DNA of 31,627 bases, taken from contig DATLXH010000164.1 of NCBI GenBank assembly GCA_035576005.1, positions 1 through 31,627 on the forward strand. The letters are read 5' to 3'. Source of the stretch: DATLXH01 sp035576005. Lineage in GTDB: Bacteria > Acidobacteriota > Thermoanaerobaculia > Gp7-AA8. The notes under the pieces were generated by a model. The model had not been told where the DNA came from. It ran no database searches and saw only the letters and a list, made by a program, of their open reading frames with translations. Shown here one piece after another: positions 14,014 through 22,753 of this stretch. Position numbers and translations under genes: made by a program. Position 1 is the first letter of the stretch; each line of letters opens with the position of its first letter.

Positions 14014-16614
14014 TCAGAACAGCTTCGAGATCTCGACTTCAGTCGTGCCGCCACCGCTCGGAACCAACAAGCGGATCTTTCGTTTCAACAGACTCCTATT
14101 CTTCTCGCTGACAACTCTCTCGAGCATCTTCCGAAAGCGCGGCTCCGAGCGAAGTCCATCGAGATCATCATCCCTGCGAATGTGATGGCTGAGTTCGAAT
14201 CCAGCCTTCTCGGAACGCTCGAGCCAATCGACTGCCAGGTCCTTCTGGCCCGATCTGGCGTAGGCGCAGGCGATGTTGTATGTCGCAACGGGCTCCCGAT
14301 ACCCGTTTCGGATCGCCTGCTTGAAGCTCTCGATTGCCTTGCTGTGAGAGCCTGCGGCGTGGAGAGCGAAGCCGTGATTGAACCACGCTCTTCCGTTCGA
14401 AGGATTCGCTCGAAGGAACGATTCGTAGTGCTCAGCGCGAGAGGTCCAGACAGTGCTGGCCATGGCTTCGCGATAACCGGAGTCCGTCATCGAAAGCGCT
14501 CGCGCCTTTCCCTTGATAGCGGCGAACCGCGGGTTCATCCGAAGGTTGTCGAGGTCGGAATCTTCATCAAGCTTGTCCGGTGAGTCGAAGCCCGCATCAA
14601 TCGCCCGCTCGAGGTAATCCAATCCGTTCTGCCTGTCGTTCGCGATCGCGTAGGCACACGCCAGGTTGTAGAGAGCGTTCTCGTTGCGGGATCCGAGAAG
14701 AGTTTCGGCCCGCTTGAGCGCGCCAATCGCGAGATTCATGTCACGGAGGGAAAGGAGTCTCGATCCGACTCGGTACCACCGCTTCCCGTCAGTGGACCCA
14801 CTCTTTTCCAGCGCAGCAAGCTCGTCGCGACCAGCCACTCTACGAGCGACCGACCGCTGCTTTTTCACGTCTCCGGCCTTCGCGACGAGAGCCTGAAATC
14901 TACGGTCAGAACGGATCGATTTGAGATCGGAGTCTTCTGCGATGTGATCCGCTCCGTAAAATCCCTTGTCAATCGCGGTCGTGAGCCAGGCCAACGCCTG
15001 TTCCGTTTCTCCTGAACGCGCATACCCGCATGCGGCGTTGTAGGCACTGTACGCCGGACGGTACCCGAACTCGTATGCCTGCCGGAATGCCGCGATCGCT
15101 TCCCGGTAGTGCTCGTCCCCGTGAAGCTTTGAGCCCCTGGAGTACGCCTCACGTCCAGCGTGCTCCCGGTCGTGAATTCCTCCCTCGCGCTGGCCATTCT
15201 GGTCGCCATCATGATCGCCGGAAAAGAAGTTCGCGAGACCTTCGAAATCGAATCGGAAATCGGCCGCAACCTCCGCGACCTCAGCGACCACTTCTTCGAG
15301 CTCGCCTGACGTCTCATCAATGACCTCCGTGGCTTCAGACGTGACCGTAATCTCGTCCCCCGTCCTCGGCTCGGTGATGATCTCACCCTTCTTCGATTCT
15401 GCCGTGGGCGACGCTGCAGACAGCTGAAGCGCCGCGAGAGGAATCACCAGAAGAATCGCTGCAGTCAACGCGACCGCCACGGATCGCGGAGTCAGCTCGG
15501 CACGCTCCGTCCCATCTCTGAGGATCGAACGCAGCCGTCCCTGAAGTTGCGAAGGTCTCGACATCCCCAGAGTGACTGATTCGAAGCTTTCCGTCGAAGG
15601 GAGTGAGTGCGCGATTGAAAGGAGGTGACCAGCGTAGTCGGAAGGACGGGTACCTCGATTGATTACAAGATCGTCACTCGCGCGCTCGCACTCCCTCCGA
15701 CTAGCCTTCTCGACAAACCAGACCAGCGGATGGAACCAGTAAGTGGCAGCCGCGAAACGACTGGCCAGAAGCCAGATGCCGTCCATTCTTCTGACGTGTG
15801 CAAGCTCGTGGATCAAGACGACTCGCAACCGTTCGGCCGGCCACCACGCCGCTTCCCGAGGCAACAGGATTACCGGGCGGAAAATCCCCCAGACGATCGG
15901 AACGCTGACCGCGGAACTGACGAGCATCTCAGGGAGGTTCTCGACTCCTGCGCGCTGCGCCGCCTGACTGAGCACCAGTCGCGAATCATCATCCTGCAGA
16001 GGCCGGCTCTTTGCCACGACGAGGACGAGCTTGACGGTTCCGATCAACAGTTGGAGCAGCAGAATAAGAGAGCCCGTGAGCCATCCGATCAGAAGGAGAG
16101 TTCCGAGTCCGGGCCCGGTCAGGAGGGGCGAACCTTTTTGCGTATCGACTGGCTTCACTCCGTCCGGCTGGCGGGCCGAAGGGACAGACGTTCTCAGGGC
16201 CGGCGCGATCAACTCCACGCCCGCCAGCTCCGTGACCAGCATTGAGATTGCGGCGTCCGTCAGCGAACGTCCCTCCCGTCTGGCCTGCGCGAGATTTCGC
16301 AGAGGCTCAGGCGCCAGCGACAGGCCGCCGCCACTCGCGATTCCAATTGCTTGCGATTCGTCCGCGGCGCGCTGCGGGAACGCCTGAATCTCCCATTGCG
16401 GAAGAGAAAGTGACAGCAACGGAAGCAGCAGCAGCGAAGTCAGCGCAGCCGTGTAGAGAAGATGCTTCCTGGCAGCTGCCATTGTGGGCGAGGCCACGAT
16501 GATCAGCTGAGTGATTACCAGAATGAGAGTGGCCTTGGCGATCAGGGGCACCGCGATGCCCAACATCCAGAGGTCCCGGAGTTGAAGGATGATCCAGTCG
16601 ATTCCAGAGATCAT
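14014..16614 (-). CDS. BlaR1/MecR1-like M56 membrane metallopeptidase with C-terminal TPR repeats
   Basis: This roughly 866-residue integral membrane zinc protease has N-terminal TM helices (about 22-43, 55-75), a helix near 172-200, and the M56 catalytic site HELAH (271-275 counted from the TTG at 16620) followed by RRECERASDD as the downstream glutamate region. A further TM helix lies at about 381-402. The extracytoplasmic part carries no penicillin-binding domain. Instead it has three TPR-like units (about 488-582, 615-705, 728-835), each closing with a similar acidic motif (DSDLKSIRSDRRF, DSDLDNLRMNPRF, DDDLDGLRSEPRF). Family members cleave the partner repressor after sensing an envelope signal. 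ATG 16614 is preferred because GGAGG is about 10 bases upstream; the TTG at 16620 overlapping the blaI stop is an alternative. It is coupled to blaI. Confidence 0.9.
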   Translation of the reverse strand: MISGIDWIILQLRDLWMLGIAVPLIAKATLILVITQLIIVASPTMAAARKHLLYTAALTSLLLLPLLSLSLPQWEIQAFPQRAADESQAIGIASGGGLSLAPEPLRNLAQARREGRSLTDAAISMLVTELAGVELIAPALRTSVPSARQPDGVKPVDTQKGSPLLTGPGLGTLLLIGWLTGSLILLLQLLIGTVKLVLVVAKSRPLQDDDSRLVLSQAAQRAGVENLPEMLVSSAVSVPIVWGIFRPVILLPREAAWWPAERLRVVLIHELAHVRRMDGIWLLASRFAAATYWFHPLVWFVEKASRRECERASDDLVINRGTRPSDYAGHLLSIAHSLPSTESFESVTLGMSRPSQLQGRLRSILRDGTERAELTPRSVAVALTAAILLVIPLAALQLSAASPTAESKKGEIITEPRTGDEITVTSEATEVIDETSGELEEVVAEVAEVAADFRFDFEGLANFFSGDHDGDQNGQREGGIHDREHAGREAYSRGSKLHGDEHYREAIAAFRQAYEFGYRPAYSAYNAACGYARSGETEQALAWLTTAIDKGFYGADHIAEDSDLKSIRSDRRFQALVAKAGDVKKQRSVARRVAGRDELAALEKSGSTDGKRWYRVGSRLLSLRDMNLAIGALKRAETLLGSRNENALYNLACAYAIANDRQNGLDYLERAIDAGFDSPDKLDEDSDLDNLRMNPRFAAIKGKARALSMTDSGYREAMASTVWTSRAEHYESFLRANPSNGRAWFNHGFALHAAGSHSKAIESFKQAIRNGYREPVATYNIACAYARSGQKDLAVDWLERSEKAGFELSHHIRRDDDLDGLRSEPRFRKMLERVVSEKNRSLLKRKIRLLVPSGGGTTEVEISKLF

Positions 16615-16616
16615 GG

Positions 16617-17000
16617 TCAACGACCCTCCTTACGCGCCTGGTCGATCATTTGTTTCAGTTCTTCGAGCTCCTGCGCACTCACCGACGATGGCGAATCGAG
16701 CAGCGCGGCGACGACGCCCGATGCCGAATTGTTGAAGAACGTAGTCAGAAGGTGATCGAGTGCCGAGCGTTGGGCTCTCTCGCGTGTCACAATCGGGAGG
16801 TAGACATAACGGGTGCCGTCAGTCTCGTGCCTCAGGTGGCCCTTCTCCTCGAGGATCCGGAGCGTGGCACGCACCGCTGAGTAGCTCGGCGGCTTGACCA
16901 TCCTGTCGAGCACCTCAATCGCCGTTGCCCGGCCGTCGCGGTAGATGATGTCCATCATCTCTCGCTCTCGCCTGGTGAAATGGTCTCGAACTTTGCGCAC
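16617..17000 (-). CDS. blaI: BlaI/MecI-family transcriptional repressor
   Basis: This 127-residue winged-helix repressor has an N-terminal domain (about 6-70; FTRREREMMDIIYRDGRATAIEV, read here as FTRREREMMDIIY and ATAIEVLDRM, then YSAVRATLRILEEKGHL) and a C-terminal dimerisation helix with LLTTFFNNS, the region cleaved in BlaI/MecI relatives. The GTG at 17000 was chosen over the longer frame because GGAGGG lies 7 bases upstream and residue 1 then begins the wing domain; 127 residues is normal for the family. A longer frame to 17069 would include the operator region. Two tandem dyads and a strong promoter lie directly upstream, indicating autoregulation. It is co-transcribed with the M56 peptidase, its likely antirepressor. 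Confidence 0.93.
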   Translation of the reverse strand: MRKVRDHFTRREREMMDIIYRDGRATAIEVLDRMVKPPSYSAVRATLRILEEKGHLRHETDGTRYVYLPIVTRERAQRSALDHLLTTFFNNSASGVVAALLDSPSSVSAQELEELKQMIDQARKEGR

Positions 17001-17016
17001 GGGCTGGCCCTCCAGA

Positions 17017-17050
17017 TGCTGGAAAATTAGCAGTGCTGGAAATTTAGCAC
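17017..17050 (-). promoter_or_regulatory. tandem BlaI operator dyads
   Basis: Two adjoining, related dyads occur: TGCTGGAAAATTAGCA at 17017-17032 and GTGCTGGAAATTTAGCAC at 17033-17050. They share the pattern TGCT-GGAAAnTT-AGCA in direct tandem. The upstream one covers the -10 box and the downstream one the start of the transcript, an ideal position for repression by the adjacent BlaI. The sequence differs from the staphylococcal TACA/TGTA operators. Confidence 0.75.
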
Positions 17051-17069
17051 CTGGCTGTCCGGACGTCAA
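17041..17069 (-). promoter_or_regulatory. sigma-70-like promoter of blaI-M56
   Basis: On the minus strand a -35 box TTGACG (17069-17064) and a -10 box TAAATT (17046-17041) are separated by exactly 17 bases. Transcription would start near 17034, about 34 bases upstream of the GTG. The -10 box lies within the upstream operator dyad. Confidence 0.75.
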
Positions 17070-17142
17070 GGTCTGAGTTGTGAACGAATGGTGACCTTAT
17101 CGAGCGGAACCCTGAGAGGTTGGTGAACGCGCCCTGTGTGGA

Positions 17143-17160
17143 ACAGACACTCCTGTCTGT
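17143..17160. repeat. Hairpin repeat element D, third copy
   Basis: ACAGACA-CTCC-TGTCTGT forms a 7-bp stem with the same loop and 3' flank (CACGCG) as the copy at 6385-6404, but is unpaired with a second hairpin. It lies between blaI and the small lipoprotein gene. Confidence 0.7.
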
Positions 17161-17282
17161 CACGCGGCGGTATCCCGGGAGGCCGTACGCCGACAAGGCG
17201 GGACACTGTTGAGAAGCGACAAGGACATCAGACCATTCAACGCCCCGAGGAACGATGAGAAACGTTTCGCCGTCCGCTCTCG

Positions 17283-17636
17283 CTACCGGTACGCCTGATT
17301 GGCGTCAAAAGGGTCTCGAACTTTCCATTCGTTTCCCTCTTTCTTCACGGCCACGTCGTATATCTCGTTCTCGCGCGCAACGCCGTTGCGCTCGACTCTG
17401 TAGGCTTTGATCCACGCTTTGCCATGCGCTGAATAGATCTGCGTGACCTTCATGCTTCCGTTCGCGAGAAGATCGGGCGGAATGATTCGCGTGATCAGTG
17501 CCTGGGCCTCTTCGGCAGGCGGCAGCGCGGCATTCGCATCCGACGCCCGCTCGGGGACCGACTCTTTGCCACACGCCGTGAGAAGAAGAAGCAGAAGGAG
17601 GGCAGGAAGGGCATGAATGCTCTTGATTGAATCCAT
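17283..17636 (-). CDS. small lipoprotein, unknown function
   Basis: This 117-residue protein has an N-terminal lipoprotein signal: a run of leucines followed by the lipobox LTAC with the lipidated cysteine at 22. The mature part of about 95 residues ends in two short strands (RVERNGVARENEIYDVAVK, then NEWKVRDPF) that look like the sheet of a small NTF2-like or DUF4878-type fold; that comparison is tentative. No catalytic motif is visible. The ATG at 17636 lacks a good ribosome binding site. It is divergent from the M3-like peptidase with 104 bases between starts. Probably attached to the outer or inner membrane. Confidence 0.75.
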   Translation of the reverse strand: MDSIKSIHALPALLLLLLLTACGKESVPERASDANAALPPAEEAQALITRIIPPDLLANGSMKVTQIYSAHGKAWIKAYRVERNGVARENEIYDVAVKKEGNEWKVRDPFDANQAYR

Positions 17637-17740
17637 GGAATGAGGTCATTGCAACTGCCGTGCACCAGCCCCCGCGGGCTAGAATGAAGACGACCCGGTC
17701 GGAGAGAATCGTCGTGGCCGGGATCCGGAGATCATTCGCC

Positions 17741-19834
17741 ATGAGAATTCTTCTACACACCGTCGTCGTACTGGCCGGCGCACTCACACTAAACGCTCAA
17801 GTCTCCCCACCTTCAATGCCCGACAAGATAGCGAGCCCACGGATGGAACAGTCCGTCAAACGCCTGGAAGCTGAGCTCGCCCTCAAGTCTGACGCGGCCG
17901 CCCTGCGACGCCTTCAGCGCGGACTGAGTCAGGTAGCACGCTTCTGGCGACCCGAGGATGGCGATGCAGTCGCCTTCGAAGCGTTTGTGCGAACGCAGTT
18001 CATTAGCGATCAGGCGACTCTCGATACGGTCTTCAAGCGTCTCGATTCGTCCTTCGAGCAGCTTGACGGCCACATGCATGAGATCAATCGCGAGTTCCGC
18101 AACCAGTCCGATCTAGATCGAGGGCCGATCCTTCCCGTGGATGACATCCTTGCCGGATACGACCCGTCGGCACACACCACCGACGACTTTTTCGAGAACA
18201 AGCTTGCCTTCATCGTCCTCCTGAATTTCCCGCTCACCACACTCGACGAGCGACTCGCGCAGGGGGAAACGTGGTCGCGGCGGCAGTGGGCGGAGGCGCG
18301 TCTCGGCTCGCGATTCAATCGCAGAGTCCCGGCTGAAGTGAACCTCGCGATCAGCGCGGCCGGATCGCAGGCCGAGCGTTACATCTCGGAGTACAACATC
18401 TGGATGCATCACCTTCTCGGTGCAAACGGCAATCGTCTGTTTCCGGAAAAACTCAGGCTGCTCTCGCACTGGAATCTTCGCGACCAGATCAAGGCAGATT
18501 ACAGTGAGGGCGCTGCGGGACTTGCCAGACAGCGAATGATCCAGAAGGTCATGGATCGCATCGTTACTCAGTCGATTCCGCAGTCGGTCATCGACAACCC
18601 TGCAGTGGACTGGAACCCCGAGACCAATGAGGTTCGGCGCTCCCCCGTGAAAGATTACGAGCCTGCGAGCGCCAGGTCCCTGGACCCATCCAACGCTCCC
18701 GAGCCGGATACGCGTTACGCGACTCTGCTCAAAAGCTTCCATGCGTATCGAAGAGTCGATCCCTACTCCCCGACCGCGCCAACAGTGATAGACCGGCGCT
18801 TTGCTGAGGATCGCGAGCTTCCGGAACAGCGGGTTCGGGCCATGCTCGAGGCCGTTCTCTCCTCGCCGCTGGTGCCCGAGGTGGCGTCACTCATTAAGCA
18901 ACGAGTTGGCCGTCCGCTGGAACCGTTCGATATCTGGTACAACGGTTTTCGTGCTCGTGGGGCCTACACGGAAGCGCAACTCGACGAGCTCGTTGCCAGA
19001 AAGTATGGTGACGCGGAAGCCTTCAAGAAAGACATCCCTCGCCTTCTGACGCAGCTCGGTTTTTCTGCAGAACGGGCGGGAGTGCTCGCGCGCAACATCG
19101 TCGTCGATCCCGCTCGCGGATCAGGGCATGCGATGGGAGCCGAAATGCGCTCGGAGAAAGCGCATCTGCGTACCCGTTTCGAGGCCGGGGGGATGAACTA
19201 CAAAGGCTACAACATCGCGATCCACGAGATGGGTCACAACGTCGAGCAGACGATCTCGCTCAACGACATCGACTACGGATTTCTTCAGGGAGTACCCAAT
19301 ACCGCATTCACTGAAGCCCTCGCTTTCGTCTTCCAGGGTCACGATCTCGAGCTGCTCGGGCTGTCGAAACCCGACGCCGCTTCGAAGGCGACGAACACGC
19401 TCAGTGATTTCTGGGGAACGTTCGAGATCGCTGGAGTGGCGCTGGTCGATATGGACGTATGGCACTGGATGTACGGCCATCCCGAGGCCACGCCTGCGCA
19501 GTTGCGTGAGGCTGTGGGCCGAATCGCGAAATCGACCTGGAACAAGTACTACGCGACGATCTTCAGACAACGGGATGTCGCGATTCTCGGTGTCTACTCA
19601 CACATGATCAATTACCCGCTCTACCTACCCGATTATCCGGTGGGCCGCATGATCGCCTTCCAGATAGAGGAGAAGATGGAAAAGAGTGGAAGCATCGGCG
19701 CCGAGTTCGAGCGCATGGCGAGGCAGGGAAACCTTGCACCCGATGTCTGGATGAAGCGAGCGACAGGCGCGCCAGTAGGGCCAGAAGCGCTGCTTCGCGC
19801 GACGAGAGATGCATTGAGGATAGTGACAAAGTAG
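17741..19834 (+). CDS. secreted M3-like zinc metallopeptidase (HExxH gluzincin)
   Basis: This 697-residue protein has a signal peptide (MRILLHTVVVLAGALTLNAQ). The zinc site is HEMGH (495-499), with Glu525 in TEALAF placed 26 residues after the second histidine, close to the spacing in thimet oligopeptidase and other M3 enzymes. The surroundings (GYNIAIHEMGHNVEQ, GVPNTAFTEALAFVFQGH) also resemble the M3 active site. Family members cleave short peptides; this one is probably periplasmic or secreted. The ATG at 17741 begins the signal peptide, with GGAG about 10 bases upstream; the longer frame to 17627 would overlap the divergent lipoprotein gene. It is not a canonical M3 member along its full length, so the exact MEROPS family is open. 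Confidence 0.8.
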   Translation: MRILLHTVVVLAGALTLNAQVSPPSMPDKIASPRMEQSVKRLEAELALKSDAAALRRLQRGLSQVARFWRPEDGDAVAFEAFVRTQFISDQATLDTVFKRLDSSFEQLDGHMHEINREFRNQSDLDRGPILPVDDILAGYDPSAHTTDDFFENKLAFIVLLNFPLTTLDERLAQGETWSRRQWAEARLGSRFNRRVPAEVNLAISAAGSQAERYISEYNIWMHHLLGANGNRLFPEKLRLLSHWNLRDQIKADYSEGAAGLARQRMIQKVMDRIVTQSIPQSVIDNPAVDWNPETNEVRRSPVKDYEPASARSLDPSNAPEPDTRYATLLKSFHAYRRVDPYSPTAPTVIDRRFAEDRELPEQRVRAMLEAVLSSPLVPEVASLIKQRVGRPLEPFDIWYNGFRARGAYTEAQLDELVARKYGDAEAFKKDIPRLLTQLGFSAERAGVLARNIVVDPARGSGHAMGAEMRSEKAHLRTRFEAGGMNYKGYNIAIHEMGHNVEQTISLNDIDYGFLQGVPNTAFTEALAFVFQGHDLELLGLSKPDAASKATNTLSDFWGTFEIAGVALVDMDVWHWMYGHPEATPAQLREAVGRIAKSTWNKYYATIFRQRDVAILGVYSHMINYPLYLPDYPVGRMIAFQIEEKMEKSGSIGAEFERMARQGNLAPDVWMKRATGAPVGPEALLRATRDALRIVTK

Positions 19835-19884
19835 GACGAAACAAGCTTCCAAGAAACTCCCAGTGTTTATGCGGGTTTGCGGGA

Positions 19885-20008
19885 GTGTCATCCCGAGCGT
19901 CGAGCGAGGGATCTGGGTGGGGGCCCTACGCTGTGACTTCAGATTCGGAATCGTTGTTCGTGCATCAGGCCCCCGCCCAGATCCCTCGCTCGACGCTCGG
20001 GATGACAC
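19885..20008. repeat. Foldback repeat element E (41-bp arms)
   Basis: Arms at 19885-19925 and 19968-20008 are inverted copies with 40 of 41 positions matching, separated by 42 bases. The core of the left arm is TCATCCCGAGCGTCGAGCGA. It lies between the convergent M3-like peptidase and hydrolase genes, where it could stop transcription from both sides. Similar GTCATCCCGAGCG-type repeats are common in Acidobacteria-like genomes (recollection, not checked). The rest of 19835-20126 shows no gene. Confidence 0.85.
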
Positions 20009-20126
20009 CTCGTTTCTATATCTCAGGCACGGCAGTTTGCCGTACATCCGCTCGGGACGACAATTCGTTCCTCTCTCAGTAACGGCGCAGCACGGGGACC
20101 TCAACACCGAAGCTGCGTCCCGGCTG

Positions 20127-21065
20127 TCACTGCGCCGCGATCCACGACGCAATCATGGCTGCCATCTGCCGCACCTTGCCGTGAAAGCTGTGGTCCGCCC
20201 CGCGCAACGTGACGAATTCGAAGTTGGGCTTTCCTGACAATGCCTCCTCGAGTATCGCGACACAGCGCGATACATCGCCGAAGCAGTACTCGTCTTCGGA
20301 TCCATAGAAGAGAAGGGTCGGCCTCGTGATCACGCGAAGCTCCCTGAAGTGCTTCTTTCGAGAGAGCTGCAGTCCGTTAATAGCCTCGTAAAATGGGAAA
20401 ATGTTGTAGTCGCCATCCGGATTGATCGTGTCAAACAGAGATTGCCACGAGATCAGGAAGGGCGAATAGTTTCCCGTCGTGACGAGTGAGGTCCCCTCCC
20501 CTTTCCCTATCCGCTCACGACACTTACGGAGGGCCTCGCGAAAGCGCCGCGCGCCGAGCGATTCGTAGTAGAGACCCGTATCGTCTCCCCCGGCCAGAAG
20601 CACGTAGCTCGAAACGGCTGAGCGCTTGCTCAGGTAGTTGTACACGACGATTTTGTTCGCCCCGGTCGAGTGGCCGATGAGATGAAACTGCTCGAAACCG
20701 CGTTTCCGCAGAAAACGAATCGCACCGTTGATGTCCTGCCTGCAGTCACGGATCAACTCGTAGGTCATTCCGAGCTCAACTGTGTCGCGCTGCCTGCCTT
20801 CACGGCGATTCAATTGTCGGATCAGATGCGCGCCACGATTATTGAAGGGAAAGAAGGCAAGGCCGCGCCGATTCATCTCGGCAGCCATTACGTTTACGCG
20901 ATCGGAGTAAAAGATCGATGAGTCGCCATTTCCGTGGAGGAAGATCGCAACACTCTTCGTCCCGGCATCCGGCTCGTAGAGGAGTCCGGGAAGCGAGACT
21001 CCATCGGTCGCCTCGAACTGGAGCAACTGAGCGGTCGCGTTTCGCAAATGCCGGCGCGCGGTCAT
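20127..21065 (-). CDS. alpha/beta hydrolase
   Basis: This 312-residue alpha/beta hydrolase has an oxyanion-hole region FLHGNGDSS (42-50), the nucleophile elbow GHSTG (131-135, Ser133), a likely acid Asp258 in FYGSEDEY and a catalytic histidine at 292 or 295 in GADHSFHG. The HGNG and RG(A) elements and the wide lid region (about 160-240) recall DUF1749/serine aminopeptidase-like hydrolases, but the substrate cannot be told. No signal peptide is evident, so it is probably cytoplasmic. The start at 21065 is 11 bases after the batD stop, without a strong ribosome binding site, so it is likely the last gene of the bat operon. It is not a usual Bat component. Confidence 0.88.
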   Translation of the reverse strand: MTARRHLRNATAQLLQFEATDGVSLPGLLYEPDAGTKSVAIFLHGNGDSSIFYSDRVNVMAAEMNRRGLAFFPFNNRGAHLIRQLNRREGRQRDTVELGMTYELIRDCRQDINGAIRFLRKRGFEQFHLIGHSTGANKIVVYNYLSKRSAVSSYVLLAGGDDTGLYYESLGARRFREALRKCRERIGKGEGTSLVTTGNYSPFLISWQSLFDTINPDGDYNIFPFYEAINGLQLSRKKHFRELRVITRPTLLFYGSEDEYCFGDVSRCVAILEEALSGKPNFEFVTLRGADHSFHGKVRQMAAMIASWIAAQ

Positions 21066-21076
21066 GATTCAGTATC

Positions 21077-22753
21077 TCAGAACGGGTGATTTCTTTCCTT
21101 CTCACGTGCCGACGCGCGAGCTCCTCCCTCTTGTACAGAAAGCGAAGCACGCAACCACGCGCGAGCGCGTTGCTCCAGCTCTGTGCCGGCATCGGAAGAG
21201 GGCTCTTTTTCCATGCGATCGATCAGCGAGTGCAGGGCGCGGAAACTCTCGCCGGCCGAACCGTGACTGCGGAACAGTTCCTGACTGTCCAGCCCGCGCC
21301 GCGAGACCTGTTCCGTCAACATACGGCGAAGCGTCGACGGACTTTCTCTGGAGCTCAACAGTTCAGCAAGATCGTGCGCCGTAATCCCGAGCCTCCTCTT
21401 CCTGCGAGCTGTATAGACTCCAGCAAGGGTAAGCAGAAGCGCAACAGGAGCGAGAAACCACAACGATGCGCCAGCCCCACCTCTGTCACGCCATCCCTCC
21501 GGCTCGGCGGCCGCAGTCGAGGTGGGCCGGCTCACCTGCAACGTCTGCTCGCTGCACGTCAATATGCGGACCGAAGCCAGGGCCGGGTCGTATGTCGTTA
21601 CGGCGATCTCGGGAATCAGGAAAGTCCCACTCTCGCGCGGGAACAGCAGAAATCGCCACCGTCGTGACATCGCCACCGTCGCCGATTTCCGATCGACGGT
21701 GACCCCACCTTCCTGAATCTCGACAGAGCCGCGTGGAGCGGTAACGAACCGCGGAGCCTTCGACGAGCGAAGATTCCCTGGGCCGGAAAGCATCACATCG
21801 AACGACACAGGACCTACCGCCGCAACCTTCGGCTGACCGCAGAGCAGCTGGTAGCTGCCGACCACATTCGCGTTGCCTGGAGTTTCCAAGACGTCAATTG
21901 AGAGCGGTGCCGAACGGCGCCTGACAGTTACGACGGATCCCTCGAAGCGACGAAACATCCCCCCTCCGAGACCACGAAACGGATCGTCAATCGGGCGAAC
22001 AAGCTCCACCGCTGCCTGAGCGGGAGGCACCTCCAGGCGACCTGCCCGAGTGGGAAAGATCGCCACTCGTCTGATTGCAAGTTTCTGGACGGCTGTGCCG
22101 CCGAGGCGAAGCTGACTCAGGACGTCACCGGTGAGAGGAACCGACTCGGTCCAGAAGTCACGCATCGGTGGATTTCCACCCATGTGGACATCTCGCACTG
22201 GCTCAGCCGTGTAGAGAAACCACGTGACGAGCAGTTGTTCTCCAACCACGACCGACTTCCGGTCGCTCTCCGCCACGATGAACACGCGTTCCTGCGAGGC
22301 GCCCTCGAGGCGCTCGAGAATTGTCGCCGGGTCGTCGGTGCCCGAGAGCAGCGGTTTCAGCACCTCGATCGCGATGGGACTGAGCAACACTGCTGGGTGC
22401 GCTTCGCTACTGAGCTGCAGCGGCCCGATGATTGCGTCCCCACTTTCTCTGGCCATCGCCTCGTACCTGATTACCTTGCGGCGCGATACAACGCCATTGA
22501 CCCAGCTGAACTCGCTCGACACTGAGGGTTCGCCGACGATCTCCAGCCCGGTCAGTGGAAGGGTCGGAGTCGGAAGTGACGCAAGGCCTCCATCAAGAGT
22601 GAGCGTGATCGTCACGAGATCTTCCAGGTGGAGGCGTCGCGGCTCTGCGCTCCATTCTGCGCCCGAACCTGCGATCGCAGCGACCGGAATCAGAAGAGCA
22701 GCGAGGCAAATCAGTAATCTGGTTGCAGGACTTGCTGACCCGGCGCAGCTCAC
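21077..22753 (-). CDS. batD: BatD family envelope protein
   Basis: This 558-residue BatD-like (aerotolerance) protein has an N-terminal signal peptide (about 1-28), a long beta-rich extracytoplasmic region that opens with the typical VTITLTLDG-type strand, QLLVTWFLYT and FPTRAGRLEVPP segments, a TM helix (about 427-450, WFLAPVALLLTLAGVY) and a cytoplasmic C-terminal part. The GTG start at 22753 overlaps the TPR gene stop by 4 bases (GTGA). BatD is thought to work with BatA/BatB VWA proteins in an envelope complex; its molecular function is not established. Confidence 0.88.
   Translation of the reverse strand: MSCAGSASPATRLLICLAALLIPVAAIAGSGAEWSAEPRRLHLEDLVTITLTLDGGLASLPTPTLPLTGLEIVGEPSVSSEFSWVNGVVSRRKVIRYEAMARESGDAIIGPLQLSSEAHPAVLLSPIAIEVLKPLLSGTDDPATILERLEGASQERVFIVAESDRKSVVVGEQLLVTWFLYTAEPVRDVHMGGNPPMRDFWTESVPLTGDVLSQLRLGGTAVQKLAIRRVAIFPTRAGRLEVPPAQAAVELVRPIDDPFRGLGGGMFRRFEGSVVTVRRRSAPLSIDVLETPGNANVVGSYQLLCGQPKVAAVGPVSFDVMLSGPGNLRSSKAPRFVTAPRGSVEIQEGGVTVDRKSATVAMSRRWRFLLFPRESGTFLIPEIAVTTYDPALASVRILTCSEQTLQVSRPTSTAAAEPEGWRDRGGAGASLWFLAPVALLLTLAGVYTARRKRRLGITAHDLAELLSSRESPSTLRRMLTEQVSRRGLDSQELFRSHGSAGESFRALHSLIDRMEKEPSSDAGTELEQRARAWLRASLSVQEGGARASAREKERNHPF

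Noticed and set aside
15625..16245. 206-residue plus-strand frame
   Set aside because: It lies opposite the M56 gene, its translation is charged low complexity, and no ribosome binding site supports it.
20127..21065. Hydrolase as a toxin-antitoxin or defence component
   Set aside because: No partner gene or defence domain is adjacent; its position fits the end of the bat operon.
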